Positions 44,320 through 54,024 are shown, counted from the first letter of the stretch. The stretch: 64,000 bases of DNA from CAWJMN01 sp963844055 (GCA_963844055.1 CAWJMN010000002.1:1736001-1800000); one strand, 5' to 3'. The notes: generated from the sequence alone by a model not told the origin. Made by a program: numbers and translations.

Positions 44320-45314
44320 ATGACTCCAGTAAAACCGCCGACCCATGAAAGCACCGCGCCACCGCGCCGGTGGCTACAGTTCCGTTTGCGGACGCTGATG
44401 CTGGCGATGTTGGTTTTGCCCATTGGACTGGGCTGGCTTGCGCAGCGCGCAGCAAATCACAACAGGCGTGGGAGAATGTGGCGGCGATTAAGCAGGCCGG
44501 CAATACATGGGACGCCTGGGATCGGCACGCAGGCCCTTGGTGGCAAAGGGCACTAGGGATTGACCTGCCGGCCAACGTTTCGGAATTGTGGGTCGTCTTC
44601 CCCGACTATAATGAGCAAAAGCAAGCTCAGTTGCTCACTCGCTTGCAAGCCTTTCCACGCCTCAAAAGGCTAGACATCACCAATCCCTGTCGCACAACAA
44701 CTGCTTTAGGTCCGCTGGCTCAACTCCAAAAACTGGAAGAGCTGAAACTATTCGGGGGAGAAGTGACCTGCTTGGAAGACGAGGTTGCAGTGATTGCCAA
44801 GCTACCTCGGTTAAAAATTTACCACGACTTTGGAATTGAAATATCGTCAAAATCTGCAGATATTTTGGCCACTATGGCGTCTCTTGAAGAGCTCTCCTTC
44901 TGGAGAATGGGACCAAGGGTATCGAGTGACAGTGATAGTGATTGGGCTAAGCTCAAGAACTTGCGAAGGCTCAATTGCCAAATTACTTCACTCAAATTGC
45001 TTGCATCTCACGTTGGGGAAGTCATCGTATTTCATGTCCATGAAGATATCGCCCAAATCGCCAAGCTTGAAAACCTAGAAAGCCTCAAACTGGAAGGGAC
45101 CGATTGCACGGACGATGGACTTCCGCCCCTTGTGCGGCTCAAAAACCTCAAGCACCTCACGCTCGAAAGTGACCTCATCACCGACGCATGCCTCGCTACT
45201 CTGACGAAACTCCCATCACTAACTACATTAGAGCTGAAGGGCAAAAAGATCACACAAGAAGGCATCGATCAGTGGGAAACCAAACGACCAGGCCTTACCA
45301 TCACTAAGAAGTGA
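44320..45314 (+). pseudogene. Membrane-anchored leucine-rich-repeat protein 6 of 7, frameshifted
   Basis: The gene starts MTPVKPPTHE and reads through the shared anchor to GLGWLAQ. At about 44445 one base is missing (GCGCAG followed directly by CGCGC) and the family sequence ARSKSQQAWENVAAIKQAG continues in another frame to the normal end (ITKK). With one G restored the protein is 331 residues, the same length as gene 5. Everything after the break, including all LRRs, is intact and free of stops. The lesion is therefore very recent, is a sequence error, or is phase-variable. It makes a frameshifted product as written. Confidence 0.85.
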
Positions 45315-45382
45315 TGGCCGTTGATTCCCCAGGCAGTGTTGGTCGGGTTCCTTTTATCGACGATAAGAAGCAGGTTGCCACC

Positions 45383-46369
45383 ATGTCGATCACTCCAGAA
45401 AAATCGACGGCCCATGAATGGCCTGCGTCACCGCGCCGGTGGCTACAGTTCCGTTTGCGGACGCTGATGCTGGCGATGTTGATTCTCCCCATTGGCCTGG
45501 GGTGGCTTGCGCAAGCGAGAAGCAAATCACAAAAGGCGTGGGAGAATGTGGCGGCGATTCATAAATTTGGCAATACGTTTGACGTCTGGGATCGGTACAC
45601 AAATCCTTGGTGGCAGAGAGCCCTAGGGATTGATCTGCCGGTCGACATTACAGAACTGATGATCGAACTACACGACATCGACGAACAAAAACAAGCTCAG
45701 GCGCTTACTCACTTGCAAGCATTTCCGCACCTCAAAAAGCTGGACATCGTAAATCCCTGTCGCACAGCTGCTGCTTTAGGTCCCCTGACTCATTTCCAAG
45801 AACTGGAAGAGTTAACATTGTTGGCTGGCCAATCCGCTCTCTTCGAAGACGATATTTCCGCGATGGCCAAACTACCTCGGTTAAAGATCTACCACGACTT
45901 GGGATATGGGTTGGCGCACAATGCCGTGGATGTCTTATCTTCCATGGCGTCGCTAGAAGAACTCTCTTTTTCAGCAAACGACGGCAACGCAAATTTGTCC
46001 AGGCTAAAAAATCTGCGAAGACTCAATGTCAGTGATTTGTATTTAACAATGCTTATATCTTCTGGAGCTGGATCGATTTCCTTGCCACAAGTCGATAACA
46101 CGATCGCCGAAATCGCCACACTTGAAAACCTAGAAAGCTTGAAACTCGAGCGGATCGATTGTTCGGACGAAGGACTAAAGCCCCTAACACAGCTCAAAAA
46201 CCTCAAGCACCTTCTTGTAGAAAGTAACCACCTCACCGATGTCGGGCTTGCCACCCTGGCGGAGATGCCGTCGCTGGAGACTCTAGATATTACGAGCAAT
46301 AAAATCACGCCCGAAGCGATTGCAAAATTAAAGGCTGTACGGCCACAGCTCAAAATCAACGGCCTTTAG
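45383..46369 (+). CDS. Membrane-anchored leucine-rich-repeat protein 7 of 7
   Basis: This is the last member (328 residues). It has the shared anchor and TM helix, the stalk WWQRALGIDLPVDITEL, and ALTHLQAFPHLKKLDIVNP. The variable middle is followed by LKHLLVESNHLTDVGLATLAEMPSLETL. It ends RPQLKINGL rather than TITKK. Its closest relative in the array by first-LRR and middle sequence is gene 6 (shared LPRLKIYHD and 'NPCRT(A/T)AALGPL' blocks). The gene converges on the M50-HlyD gene, 42 bases away. Confidence 0.85.
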   Translation: MSITPEKSTAHEWPASPRRWLQFRLRTLMLAMLILPIGLGWLAQARSKSQKAWENVAAIHKFGNTFDVWDRYTNPWWQRALGIDLPVDITELMIELHDIDEQKQAQALTHLQAFPHLKKLDIVNPCRTAAALGPLTHFQELEELTLLAGQSALFEDDISAMAKLPRLKIYHDLGYGLAHNAVDVLSSMASLEELSFSANDGNANLSRLKNLRRLNVSDLYLTMLISSGAGSISLPQVDNTIAEIATLENLESLKLERIDCSDEGLKPLTQLKNLKHLLVESNHLTDVGLATLAEMPSLETLDITSNKITPEAIAKLKAVRPQLKINGL

Positions 46370-46411
46370 GGAATGATTCAGCGGCCCTGGTCCCTAGCAA
46401 GCGCGGCATCG

Positions 46412-48643
46412 CTACAGATCAAAGTGAAACGTGTGGCAAGCGAGTCGCCACAGCCGGCGGGCGGTCGATTGATAGCCCGCATGGATTTTGCCGGTTCCCG
46501 TTAGGCCTGCCACCAAAGGCAATTGGCAATCGGGAAGGGGCACGTTGGCTTGATACGAGACATGCAGCAACTTCTCTACCCCTTGCGCATCCGTCCGGGT
46601 GGCAAGCGTGCCGCCCCCTTTTTGCGAAAGGCTAACCGGGGTGTCTTGCACATCCTCTTGCGAGATCGTGTCGATCAGGCCTCGAATCTTTTTGGCCGGA
46701 AAGCCATCCAGGAAGATGTCAACCTTCTGGTCGCGGTCGAGGAACTCAATCTCTTGCTCTTCAATCACAAGGGTCGCTTCCCAAGCGCCGGGCTGGGCAA
46801 TTCGTCCCACCAGCGTGCTGGTCGGCAGAAACGCCCCGACGTTTTTTGTATCGAGCGGCCGGCCATGCCAGTTGACCAGCTGTTTGGTGTGGCTAGGCGG
46901 AATCGCCTTACTAGGAGGCGGGATCAGCTCGCCGCCGATCGGGGCCCGGATCGTCAGCCGATCCTGTTCGGTGCGGCGCTGTTTAATCTGTGTAATGACG
47001 GCGGCCAACGCCTCTTCGGTTTGGGCCATCTCTAACAGGGCGGTCTCATCCGCATGAGCGCGGGCCTGCAAACTAGAAAGCTTGGTCTCCAAATCACTTT
47101 GTTGATTTTCTAGCTGCAGCAAAGCGCCGCGAATATCAACGTCGTCCAGTTCGACAATCGTATCGCCGGGCCGGATCGGACCACTAGCGATATGCACCCG
47201 CTGGATCTCCCCCGGAACATCGACATAAACGCTGGTGGCGCCGCGCGGCTGGATCTGCACACTACAGCAGACATAGTAAGGGAGTGGAACCAGCAGCAAG
47301 AACGTAACCCCTGCAACGATGGCCGAAAGACTCAGCACAGCCTGCCAGCGATTCATGGTTTCCAGCCTTCCTGGTTGCGAGAAAAACTTCCACGCGCGAT
47401 AAAGAGGAATGCAAAACATGCTGAGCACCATCGCCACCGCCAGCATTTTGCCAAAGACCTGCAGCCCGTACGGCTCTAGCACACTGTACAAAAACCAAAA
47501 GATCGAAAACGAGACGATCCAGCCGTAACAAGCCGAGGCCACCGTGTAGCCCGCAAACAGCCATTGCTGTCGCTGCGGCAAGAAGGGGTCTTCTGGTGCT
47601 TCGATTCCTAGCAACCACTTGGCCGCCTTGCGCTCCAATGCGGTTTGTCCCTTTTGGCGCAGGTTGGGGATTTCCGCTAGGTCGGCCAAAATGTAATAGC
47701 CGTCATAGCGCATCAGCGGATTGGCGTTAAACAGCAGCGTGCTGACCGAGCAGACAAACATCACATTCAGCGCCACGTTACTGACAATCCCCGCTTGGGC
47801 ATACCACCAGATGAACGTGGCAATCGAAGCCAAGATCAGCTCGATATAAATTCCTGCGGCGCCAATCGCAGCCCGCTTCCACTTGCTGGGAATCATCCAA
47901 GAGTCGGTCACATTGCAGTACAAGCAAGGCGTGCCGACCAGCAGCATCAGCCCCATCTCGTGGCACTCTCCCCCAAACCGTTTACAAGACAAGCCATGCC
48001 CCAGCTCATGCAAAACCTTGGTGATGCCCAGCGTAATGGCCAGCAAAAACCAGTTATGCGGCGCAAAGAACTGTTGAAACGCCGGCAGCCGCGCCCGAAA
48101 GAGTTCAAACTCTGATAGCAGCAGCATCAGCGCACTAAGCATCAGGGCAATCGCCCCCAGCATGGCAGGAATCGTGAACAGCCAGCCAAACGAAGCATCA
48201 AGCCGTTTGAGCAAGCGATCTGGATCAAAGCCCCGAAAGCGAAATGACATCAGGTTGGCCACGCCGGCCCAAAACTCTCGCCCCAAGCGTTCTTTACGAC
48301 GCTCGGCCATCTGAAAGCCTTGGCCCGGAGCATCCGAAACCAACAAGCCGGAACGATAAAGTAAGCCCATCAGCTGATGGAGTTCGGCCTTGGTGATCTT
48401 TTGCGGTGCGAACTTCTTCTCAAAGCGACTGCGAAGCTCATCCAGCGTGATTTTGCCATCTAGCTGCGACAGCAGGAAGAACTCTTCCTCTTCAAAGCGA
48501 AAGTACTTGAGCTCAAGCGGGTCTTTCACCACCCAGTAACCACGCCCCTGGTAAACCTGCTCGCGCGAAAGGAGATCGCCCCGCATCCGCAATTGCAGCG
48601 GACGACTGGAAGAGGCAGTCAAGCTTCCGGCAGCTCCAGACAT
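46412..48643 (-). CDS. PqqD-like/M50 site-2 protease/HlyD fusion protein
   Basis: This is a 743-residue three-part protein. Residues about 20-105 form a PqqD-like winged domain (YWVVKDPLELKYFRFEEEE, then LDELRSRFEKKF). Residues about 150-430 form a multi-pass M50 intramembrane metalloprotease with HELGHG (H212, E213, H216) and the third zinc ligand D314 in NPLMRYDGYY. After the last TM helix (about 435-455) comes a periplasmic HlyD-like adaptor with a coiled-coil hairpin and a barrel. M50 proteins of this layout accompany HlyD-type export systems in planctomycetes. The substrate is unknown. It is the last gene of a three-gene operon; the gap from the preceding gene is 37 bases. Confidence 0.87.
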   Translation of the reverse strand: MSGAAGSLTASSSRPLQLRMRGDLLSREQVYQGRGYWVVKDPLELKYFRFEEEEFFLLSQLDGKITLDELRSRFEKKFAPQKITKAELHQLMGLLYRSGLLVSDAPGQGFQMAERRKERLGREFWAGVANLMSFRFRGFDPDRLLKRLDASFGWLFTIPAMLGAIALMLSALMLLLSEFELFRARLPAFQQFFAPHNWFLLAITLGITKVLHELGHGLSCKRFGGECHEMGLMLLVGTPCLYCNVTDSWMIPSKWKRAAIGAAGIYIELILASIATFIWWYAQAGIVSNVALNVMFVCSVSTLLFNANPLMRYDGYYILADLAEIPNLRQKGQTALERKAAKWLLGIEAPEDPFLPQRQQWLFAGYTVASACYGWIVSFSIFWFLYSVLEPYGLQVFGKMLAVAMVLSMFCIPLYRAWKFFSQPGRLETMNRWQAVLSLSAIVAGVTFLLLVPLPYYVCCSVQIQPRGATSVYVDVPGEIQRVHIASGPIRPGDTIVELDDVDIRGALLQLENQQSDLETKLSSLQARAHADETALLEMAQTEEALAAVITQIKQRRTEQDRLTIRAPIGGELIPPPSKAIPPSHTKQLVNWHGRPLDTKNVGAFLPTSTLVGRIAQPGAWEATLVIEEQEIEFLDRDQKVDIFLDGFPAKKIRGLIDTISQEDVQDTPVSLSQKGGGTLATRTDAQGVEKLLHVSYQANVPLPDCQLPLVAGLTGTGKIHAGYQSTARRLWRLACHTFHFDL

Positions 48644-48680
48644 GGCATTCCTTTGCAGTGGCGGTTGCCGAGCAAGCGTG

Positions 48681-49838
48681 TTACTTCACCAAGACGTTCA
48701 TCACGGCGTTCATGCCGGGGCGAAGCAGCCATTGGCCATCCAATGTCCGATTGGCAACCTCTGCCCGAACGCGATACTTCCCGCCGGCATGAACCACGGG
48801 AGAGACAAAGACCACTTCGCCTTCAAACAGTTCGCGTCGACCGCCAGCCAGCGCGACCTCGACCTGGACCGGCTTGTTGGCCAGTTGCCCGACTTCCGCT
48901 TCGCTGATGCTGACAAAGCCCTCGATCCGCAAAAAGTCCATTCGAACCAGTTGCAAGATGGGCTCCCCTGCGTTGACCCATTCGCCCCGCTCATGCAGGA
49001 TTTGTACGACCTCGCCATCGATGGGCGAGATGATCTTGCGCCGCTGGACGTTTTCTTCGGCCGCATCGACTTCGGACTGATGAACGTCGGCCGTCATCTT
49101 GGCAACTTTCAAATCCAACTTGCTCCGGTCGATCTGCAGCTCATCCCGATGGCGGGCCAAGCGTGCCTTTTCAATATCGCTGGACGAGACAGCGCCCGAA
49201 CCCTTTTTGTCGAGGGTCAGCAGGCGAGTTAGCTCGGCATTGGAAAACTCCAAAGCGGCCATCGAATAGCGAACTTCAATATCGTCCGAGGCTTTGGCCA
49301 AAGCGGCATCGCGCTCTAGCTCGGCCTTCATCTTTTGCGACTTGGGTTGGCGATCATCCAGTTGGGCCAGCAGTTGCCCTTGCTTGATCACCGCTCCATC
49401 TTCAACGCCTAAGTGAACGATCGCCCCTGCCTCTAGCGCTGGCACCTGCACATCTTGGATCAGGCTCACCAGGCAAGGCGCGATCGGCAACAGCTTGCCA
49501 TCGGTACGAGGTAGCGGCGCCGTATTGCTGGGGGCTGGTCGCGCCGAAGGACGCGCCGAGGGATTGCCGCTAGAAGTGGTCGCAGGGGGATTATTGCTGA
49601 TCGTTGTGGGAGTAGAAACTTCCGTAGGTTTAGGACGAGGCTTGCCGCTAGTTGGCGCTGCGGTCGGCTTGGCCGAGGGAAGCGTAAGGGGCGGTGCTTG
49701 CTCTTTGGTGTTGGCTTCCGGCAGTGGCAGGGGCTTGCTGGCAAAGGTCCCTTTGGTCGCGCGAGGAGCAGGAGCTTCGCCGGCAGGTGGGGCCGCCGTG
49801 ACAGAGAGGGTCAAAAGTAGAAGGGTCGATAATGCCAT
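48681..49838 (-). CDS. HlyD/RND-type periplasmic adaptor protein
   Basis: This 385-residue exported protein has a signal peptide (residues 1-16) and a long proline-, threonine- and serine-rich linker (about 20-120). A membrane-fusion adaptor follows: a lipoyl-like half (LEAGAIVHLGVEDGAVIKQGQLLAQLDD), a coiled-coil hairpin (about 180-270), the second lipoyl half (ISPIDGEVVQILHERGEWVNAGEPILQLV) and a barrel domain. Such adaptors link an inner-membrane pump to an outer-membrane factor. No pump or ABC transporter is adjacent; the fusion proteins on each side take its place. It is the middle gene of the operon. Confidence 0.88.
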   Translation of the reverse strand: MALSTLLLLTLSVTAAPPAGEAPAPRATKGTFASKPLPLPEANTKEQAPPLTLPSAKPTAAPTSGKPRPKPTEVSTPTTISNNPPATTSSGNPSARPSARPAPSNTAPLPRTDGKLLPIAPCLVSLIQDVQVPALEAGAIVHLGVEDGAVIKQGQLLAQLDDRQPKSQKMKAELERDAALAKASDDIEVRYSMAALEFSNAELTRLLTLDKKGSGAVSSSDIEKARLARHRDELQIDRSKLDLKVAKMTADVHQSEVDAAEENVQRRKIISPIDGEVVQILHERGEWVNAGEPILQLVRMDFLRIEGFVSISEAEVGQLANKPVQVEVALAGGRRELFEGEVVFVSPVVHAGGKYRVRAEVANRTLDGQWLLRPGMNAVMNVLVK

Positions 49839-49899
49839 AGTCGCAACATCCAGCAGAGAAGGAGCGTTATTCCAAACGGAGTAACGCAGCGAGCAGTTC

Positions 49900-52041
49900 C
49901 TACAGCCAGAATAGGATTTTCGTTTGTACGGTTTCGATCACATCACAGAACCAGGTATAGCCCAGCGAGCGCCGGCCGCAGGCAATGCGTGCCGTCACGG
50001 TCGTTTGGTCGTGCAGCTCAGGAAGTTCATCGCGATTGATCTGAACACGAACAAGTATCGTGTTGCCATCTTCGCCTCGAACCTCGGCCGACTTTTCCAT
50101 CTCAACAATTTTGCCCTCAAACTCCAGACCCGAATGGCTATGCAGCGTGAAGGTCACCTTCAGCTGTGGATCGTCACCGCCAGAAGCGTTTTTGCGCAGC
50201 TCTGCCATGGCAGCTTGCAAATGGCACAAACGGCGCCGGGGCACATACAGCTCAAGCTCCCAAGGGCCATCCGGATTAGCCAGCGTCATCAGCGATTGGC
50301 CCCGTTCCACAGGACGGCGCAGCAATAGCTCTTCTACCTTCCAAGTAATCACTTGGCCCGACTCTTCGGCCAGCACTTGCAGACGTTTTTGCTTTTCACC
50401 AAACAGGGCGAGCTCGCGCAGGATGTTCTCTGCCTCTTGGCGATACTGCATCAGGTCCCCTTCCAGCCGATTTTCTTCGGCAGGGGTCAATCGGCCTGGA
50501 CCGGTGCGCGAGCTATCCAGCTGCGCACGCATCAAGGAATGGATCTGTTGTTGGTTGACCGTTTGCCGGCCAATGAGCTTGGCTAGTTCGGCATCCATCT
50601 CCGCATTTTTGAGTTCCGCAAGCAGTTCACCCTTTTGAACCATCTTCCCATGCTGAACCGGAATGCGAACCACGTCGCCACTTACCTTTGCAAAGACATC
50701 CGAGCGCTGGGCGGGCTGTAGTTTTCCGCGGGCTGCCACTTCAAAATCGGCCGGGATGATAATCAGCGCCGCCACCATGGCAGCAATCGCGCCGATACCC
50801 ACCAGCCACTTGAAAGCAGTAAGAGGTCCCGAGAACGAAAAGATCTTTCCCAGCAGCGACCACAAAGGAAGCAGGAACAGGCTGCTGTGATCTTTCGCAT
50901 TGAGCAATGCCTGCGCACTGTGCTGAACAATGACATCCGCCCGCAAACGCAGGACATCGCGGATCGCTTCCTCTTGGAATTGCTCCACGATCAGCGCCGC
51001 CGCTGGCTTGGGCGGGTGTTTGGATTCCGCTGCACCAGGAGCTGGGGCCGGCACTAATGGCAAAACCGCCAGCATCTTGCAATGTGAGTCATCAATGTAC
51101 GGCTGCAGCAGATCATCAATCTGCGGCGGAACATCCGCTTGCCCCGCGCTATACCAAAAAGGCTGGCCGGTCTTCATCACCGCATTCGTCAGCTGCGAAA
51201 GCTGCTGCACTTCACCAGCGCGGCGGTCAATCGAATCCAAACCGCTCACCGCCGTCACACGATAGCCCCAGCCCTCGCGAATCGCCAGCGAGACCCGATC
51301 ACACTGCAAAAGACGCCGGGCCTCATTCACAATGGCCAGCGAGGTTTCCGTCAGGTCGAGCGAGTGATGGATCGCACGCAAAAAGTGTTCGAGTTGCTTC
51401 CAAAGCTGCGAGCGATCGGCCAGCAACCGCATCCGCTGATTCTTGAGGAACTGATTGGCGAGGTCCGCCATCTGCACCAAGAATCGGGTGTAGCCACGTA
51501 GCGTGGTGGGACCACCCCCCGGCCTTTGAAAGATTTCTAACAGGCCGACGACGTTCCCTTCATCGACAAGGGGAGCAAGCACAATTAGCAGGTCGGTCGT
51601 GTTGACTGCGGCACTATCGCCATTAAACGGCGTCTGCGGCGGAACAACAACGGCCTGCTTTCCGGTCAGCACTCGTCGCAGCAGCACGCCATGTTTTTGC
51701 CGCGCATCGGCGGGACCATCCAGGCCTACTAGCGCAGCGCTGACTTGCGATTGCGCTTCGAGGTTGCCACCGTCACGCACCATCCACACGACACCACCCA
51801 CGGCAGCCATCGCGCTGACAATGCGGCCGAGCAAGCCATCAAAGAATTCGCTTTGCGAAACAGCGCTATCGGCCAACTGCGCCACTTCCGAGACGAGCGT
51901 CCGAATCTCATTCTTCACTTCTTGAACGAGCGACGGATCAGGACGACCACCCAGCGGAACCTGCGCACCCTCCCCTTGATCGCCGGAGTACGGCGGAACG
52001 AAGGCGTTGGTCATCGGATCTGGCATGGGAGTGGTCGACAT
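49900..52041 (-). CDS. GAF-GAF-TM-HlyD fusion protein
   Basis: This 713-residue protein has two GAF-like sensor domains on the cytoplasmic side (about residues 60-195 and 225-375). The second contains LLQCDRVSLAIREGWGYRVTAVSG, a typical GAF strand-helix pattern. A single TM helix (about 408-430) leads to an HlyD-like periplasmic adaptor (AKVSGDVVRIPVQHGKMVQKGELLAEL, coiled coil, then a barrel). It joins a small-molecule sensor to an export adaptor in one chain. It is the first gene of the operon, with 61 bases to the next. GAF ligands can be cyclic nucleotides, haem or amino acids; none can be read here. Confidence 0.85.
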   Translation of the reverse strand: MSTTPMPDPMTNAFVPPYSGDQGEGAQVPLGGRPDPSLVQEVKNEIRTLVSEVAQLADSAVSQSEFFDGLLGRIVSAMAAVGGVVWMVRDGGNLEAQSQVSAALVGLDGPADARQKHGVLLRRVLTGKQAVVVPPQTPFNGDSAAVNTTDLLIVLAPLVDEGNVVGLLEIFQRPGGGPTTLRGYTRFLVQMADLANQFLKNQRMRLLADRSQLWKQLEHFLRAIHHSLDLTETSLAIVNEARRLLQCDRVSLAIREGWGYRVTAVSGLDSIDRRAGEVQQLSQLTNAVMKTGQPFWYSAGQADVPPQIDDLLQPYIDDSHCKMLAVLPLVPAPAPGAAESKHPPKPAAALIVEQFQEEAIRDVLRLRADVIVQHSAQALLNAKDHSSLFLLPLWSLLGKIFSFSGPLTAFKWLVGIGAIAAMVAALIIIPADFEVAARGKLQPAQRSDVFAKVSGDVVRIPVQHGKMVQKGELLAELKNAEMDAELAKLIGRQTVNQQQIHSLMRAQLDSSRTGPGRLTPAEENRLEGDLMQYRQEAENILRELALFGEKQKRLQVLAEESGQVITWKVEELLLRRPVERGQSLMTLANPDGPWELELYVPRRRLCHLQAAMAELRKNASGGDDPQLKVTFTLHSHSGLEFEGKIVEMEKSAEVRGEDGNTILVRVQINRDELPELHDQTTVTARIACGRRSLGYTWFCDVIETVQTKILFWL

Positions 52042-52641
52042 AGGGAGATCGTCGTATCACGCGTTCTACGTCAGGTGCGACCCAATGGTGCAGACCACCT
52101 GAGGGAATTCGCCGCTGAGCACCAAAGGGGTACCTGCGCACGGAATTCCGGCGATCGGTATATCGGCCACCGCGGAGCCGAAACTGGCGTTAAAGTTTGC
52201 CCAGACGGAACTGCCGAACCCGCCAAACGCTGAGCATTCGGGTGCTAGAAACAGGCTCAAACAGCCCCGATTAGCCCCGCCATAAATGGCTGACGACCTT
52301 AACTGGGGGCAGAAATGCGGCGAGCCGTGGCGAAACCCTAGAGCGCCACTGCGGTTTATTCCCTAGGGTAGGTGGGGGCATGGCAGCCAGTCGATTCCGA
52401 CGAAAAACATGCCTACGGAGCCGAAAAAACAGAGTCTCGGCCAAATTGGGGGTGAATTTTCAATCCACCTCAGATGGATGGGGCTCTCAGACTAGAATGG
52501 CGACCGGCATGTTCGAAATCTACCCCGCTGGCATGGCTTCTTCATGTTGACTTAAGGTTGGTCCAAGTAAGATGCCGCGCTGCGCAGCCGATTGGAGCGA
52601 GTGCTTCGGTCGATGATATCGCTTTTGAAACTCGGGAGATA
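52042..52641. other. Divergent intergenic region, no gene seen
   Basis: About 600 bases separate the GAF-HlyD operon (minus) and the FAD oxidoreductase operon (plus), so both promoters should lie here. A TTGACT at 52547-52552 followed by TAAGAT (52568-52573, spacer 15) is a weak candidate for the plus-strand promoter. I see no clear palindromic operator. Open frames run through it from the oxidoreductase gene but have no protein-like composition. Confidence 0.45.
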
Positions 52642-54009
52642 ATGTCGAACATGCGTGGCTGGAATGTAGGGATCGTCGGCGGCGGGCCGGGCGGTCTGAT
52701 GACGGCATACTTCCTGCAGAATGCGGCGAACTCGCCGATTCGTGTCACGCTGTTTGAAGCTGCGGATCGCTTGGGGGGCAAGATCTGTACCCCTCGGTTT
52801 GAATGTCGCTCGGCCAGTTACGAAGCCGGTGCGGCCGAGTTCTACGACTATTCGCCCGTTGGAGCTGACCCACTCAAAGAATTGATCGCCGACTTAGGCC
52901 TTTCGATTAGCCCCATTGGTGGCTCGGCCGTGATCTTGAATCATCAGATCTTGTCCAACGTGGACGACGTCCGCGATCAACTCGGAAAAGCTGCGTGCGA
53001 CGAACTGCTGGCGTTTGATCGTGTGGCCAAGGACTGGATGAGTCCACACGAGTATTACCAAGATGGTGGCGGCGATTGCATTGGAGCTCCTACGCCGGTC
53101 AAGCATTTTGATTCGATCATGAAACGGCTCCGCTCGCCGGAGACCCGTCACTACATCGAAAACATGATCCATAGCGACCTTGCGACCGAGCCCGAGCGCA
53201 CCAGCACCTCGTACGGCCTGCAAAACTACTTGATGAACGACCCTCGCTACATGCACCTGTACTGCATCGAAGGGGGAAATCAAAAACTGCCGGAAGAACT
53301 CATCCGGCGGATCAGCGCAACCTATCGGATGAATCATCGGGTGACCGATATCGGCCGTGGTAGCGACGGCAAAATGACGATCACCTCCGACCATGAGGGA
53401 GTCAAGCACGAAGAGGCGTTTGACTTTGTCGTGGTCGCGCTCCCCAACAACTATTTGCCCAAGGTTCGCTTTCGTGGCGAGCGACTTGCCGCTGCCATCA
53501 AGGCGCACCATGAACACTACAACCATCCGGCCCATTACTTGCGAATGACGCTGCTGTTTGATCGCCCATTCTGGCGATCCAAGGTGAGCGACTCCTTCTT
53601 CATGCTGGACGAGTTCGGTGGCTGCTGCTTGTACGATGAATCGGCACGCGACCCCGAAGTGGAGCATGGCGTGCTCGGCTGGCTCCTGGGTGGACAAACC
53701 GCGCTAGAAATGAGCGCCATGGAAGATGATGCCCTCATTGCAGCGGCGCTAGATTCCTTGCCGGACCAACTGGCGGAAGGGCGTGAATACTTTTTAGAGG
53801 GCCGGGTGCATCGCTGGGTGAACGCGGTAAATGCCATGCCGGGGGGCAGCACGCCCCGTGGCCCTAGCCAGCGGCATCAGCCCGAGCCTACGGAACATCC
53901 TGATCTATTTGTGGTTGGTGACTATTTGTTCGACTCCACGCTCAACGGCGTTCTGGACTCGGCGGACTTTGTGGCCGAGTGGTTGGCTTCTCGAATGCTG
54001 GAAAATTAA
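52642..54009 (+). CDS. FAD-dependent oxidoreductase (amine oxidase/desaturase type)
   Basis: This 455-residue flavoprotein begins with an FAD-binding Rossmann fold, VGIVGGGPGGLMTAYFL (about residues 9-25), and FEAADRLGGKICTPRF, the second dinucleotide-binding segment typical of flavin monoamine oxidases and phytoene desaturases. Near the C terminus PDLFVVGDYLFDSTLNGVLDSADFVAEWL matches the family's final FAD-contact motif. The substrate is unknown. The ATG at 52642 has GGGAG 6 bases upstream. It is the first gene of a tight operon (15-base gap to the next gene). Confidence 0.87.
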   Translation: MSNMRGWNVGIVGGGPGGLMTAYFLQNAANSPIRVTLFEAADRLGGKICTPRFECRSASYEAGAAEFYDYSPVGADPLKELIADLGLSISPIGGSAVILNHQILSNVDDVRDQLGKAACDELLAFDRVAKDWMSPHEYYQDGGGDCIGAPTPVKHFDSIMKRLRSPETRHYIENMIHSDLATEPERTSTSYGLQNYLMNDPRYMHLYCIEGGNQKLPEELIRRISATYRMNHRVTDIGRGSDGKMTITSDHEGVKHEEAFDFVVVALPNNYLPKVRFRGERLAAAIKAHHEHYNHPAHYLRMTLLFDRPFWRSKVSDSFFMLDEFGGCCLYDESARDPEVEHGVLGWLLGGQTALEMSAMEDDALIAAALDSLPDQLAEGREYFLEGRVHRWVNAVNAMPGGSTPRGPSQRHQPEPTEHPDLFVVGDYLFDSTLNGVLDSADFVAEWLASRMLEN

Positions 54010-54024
54010 TTAAGCGATCCCATC

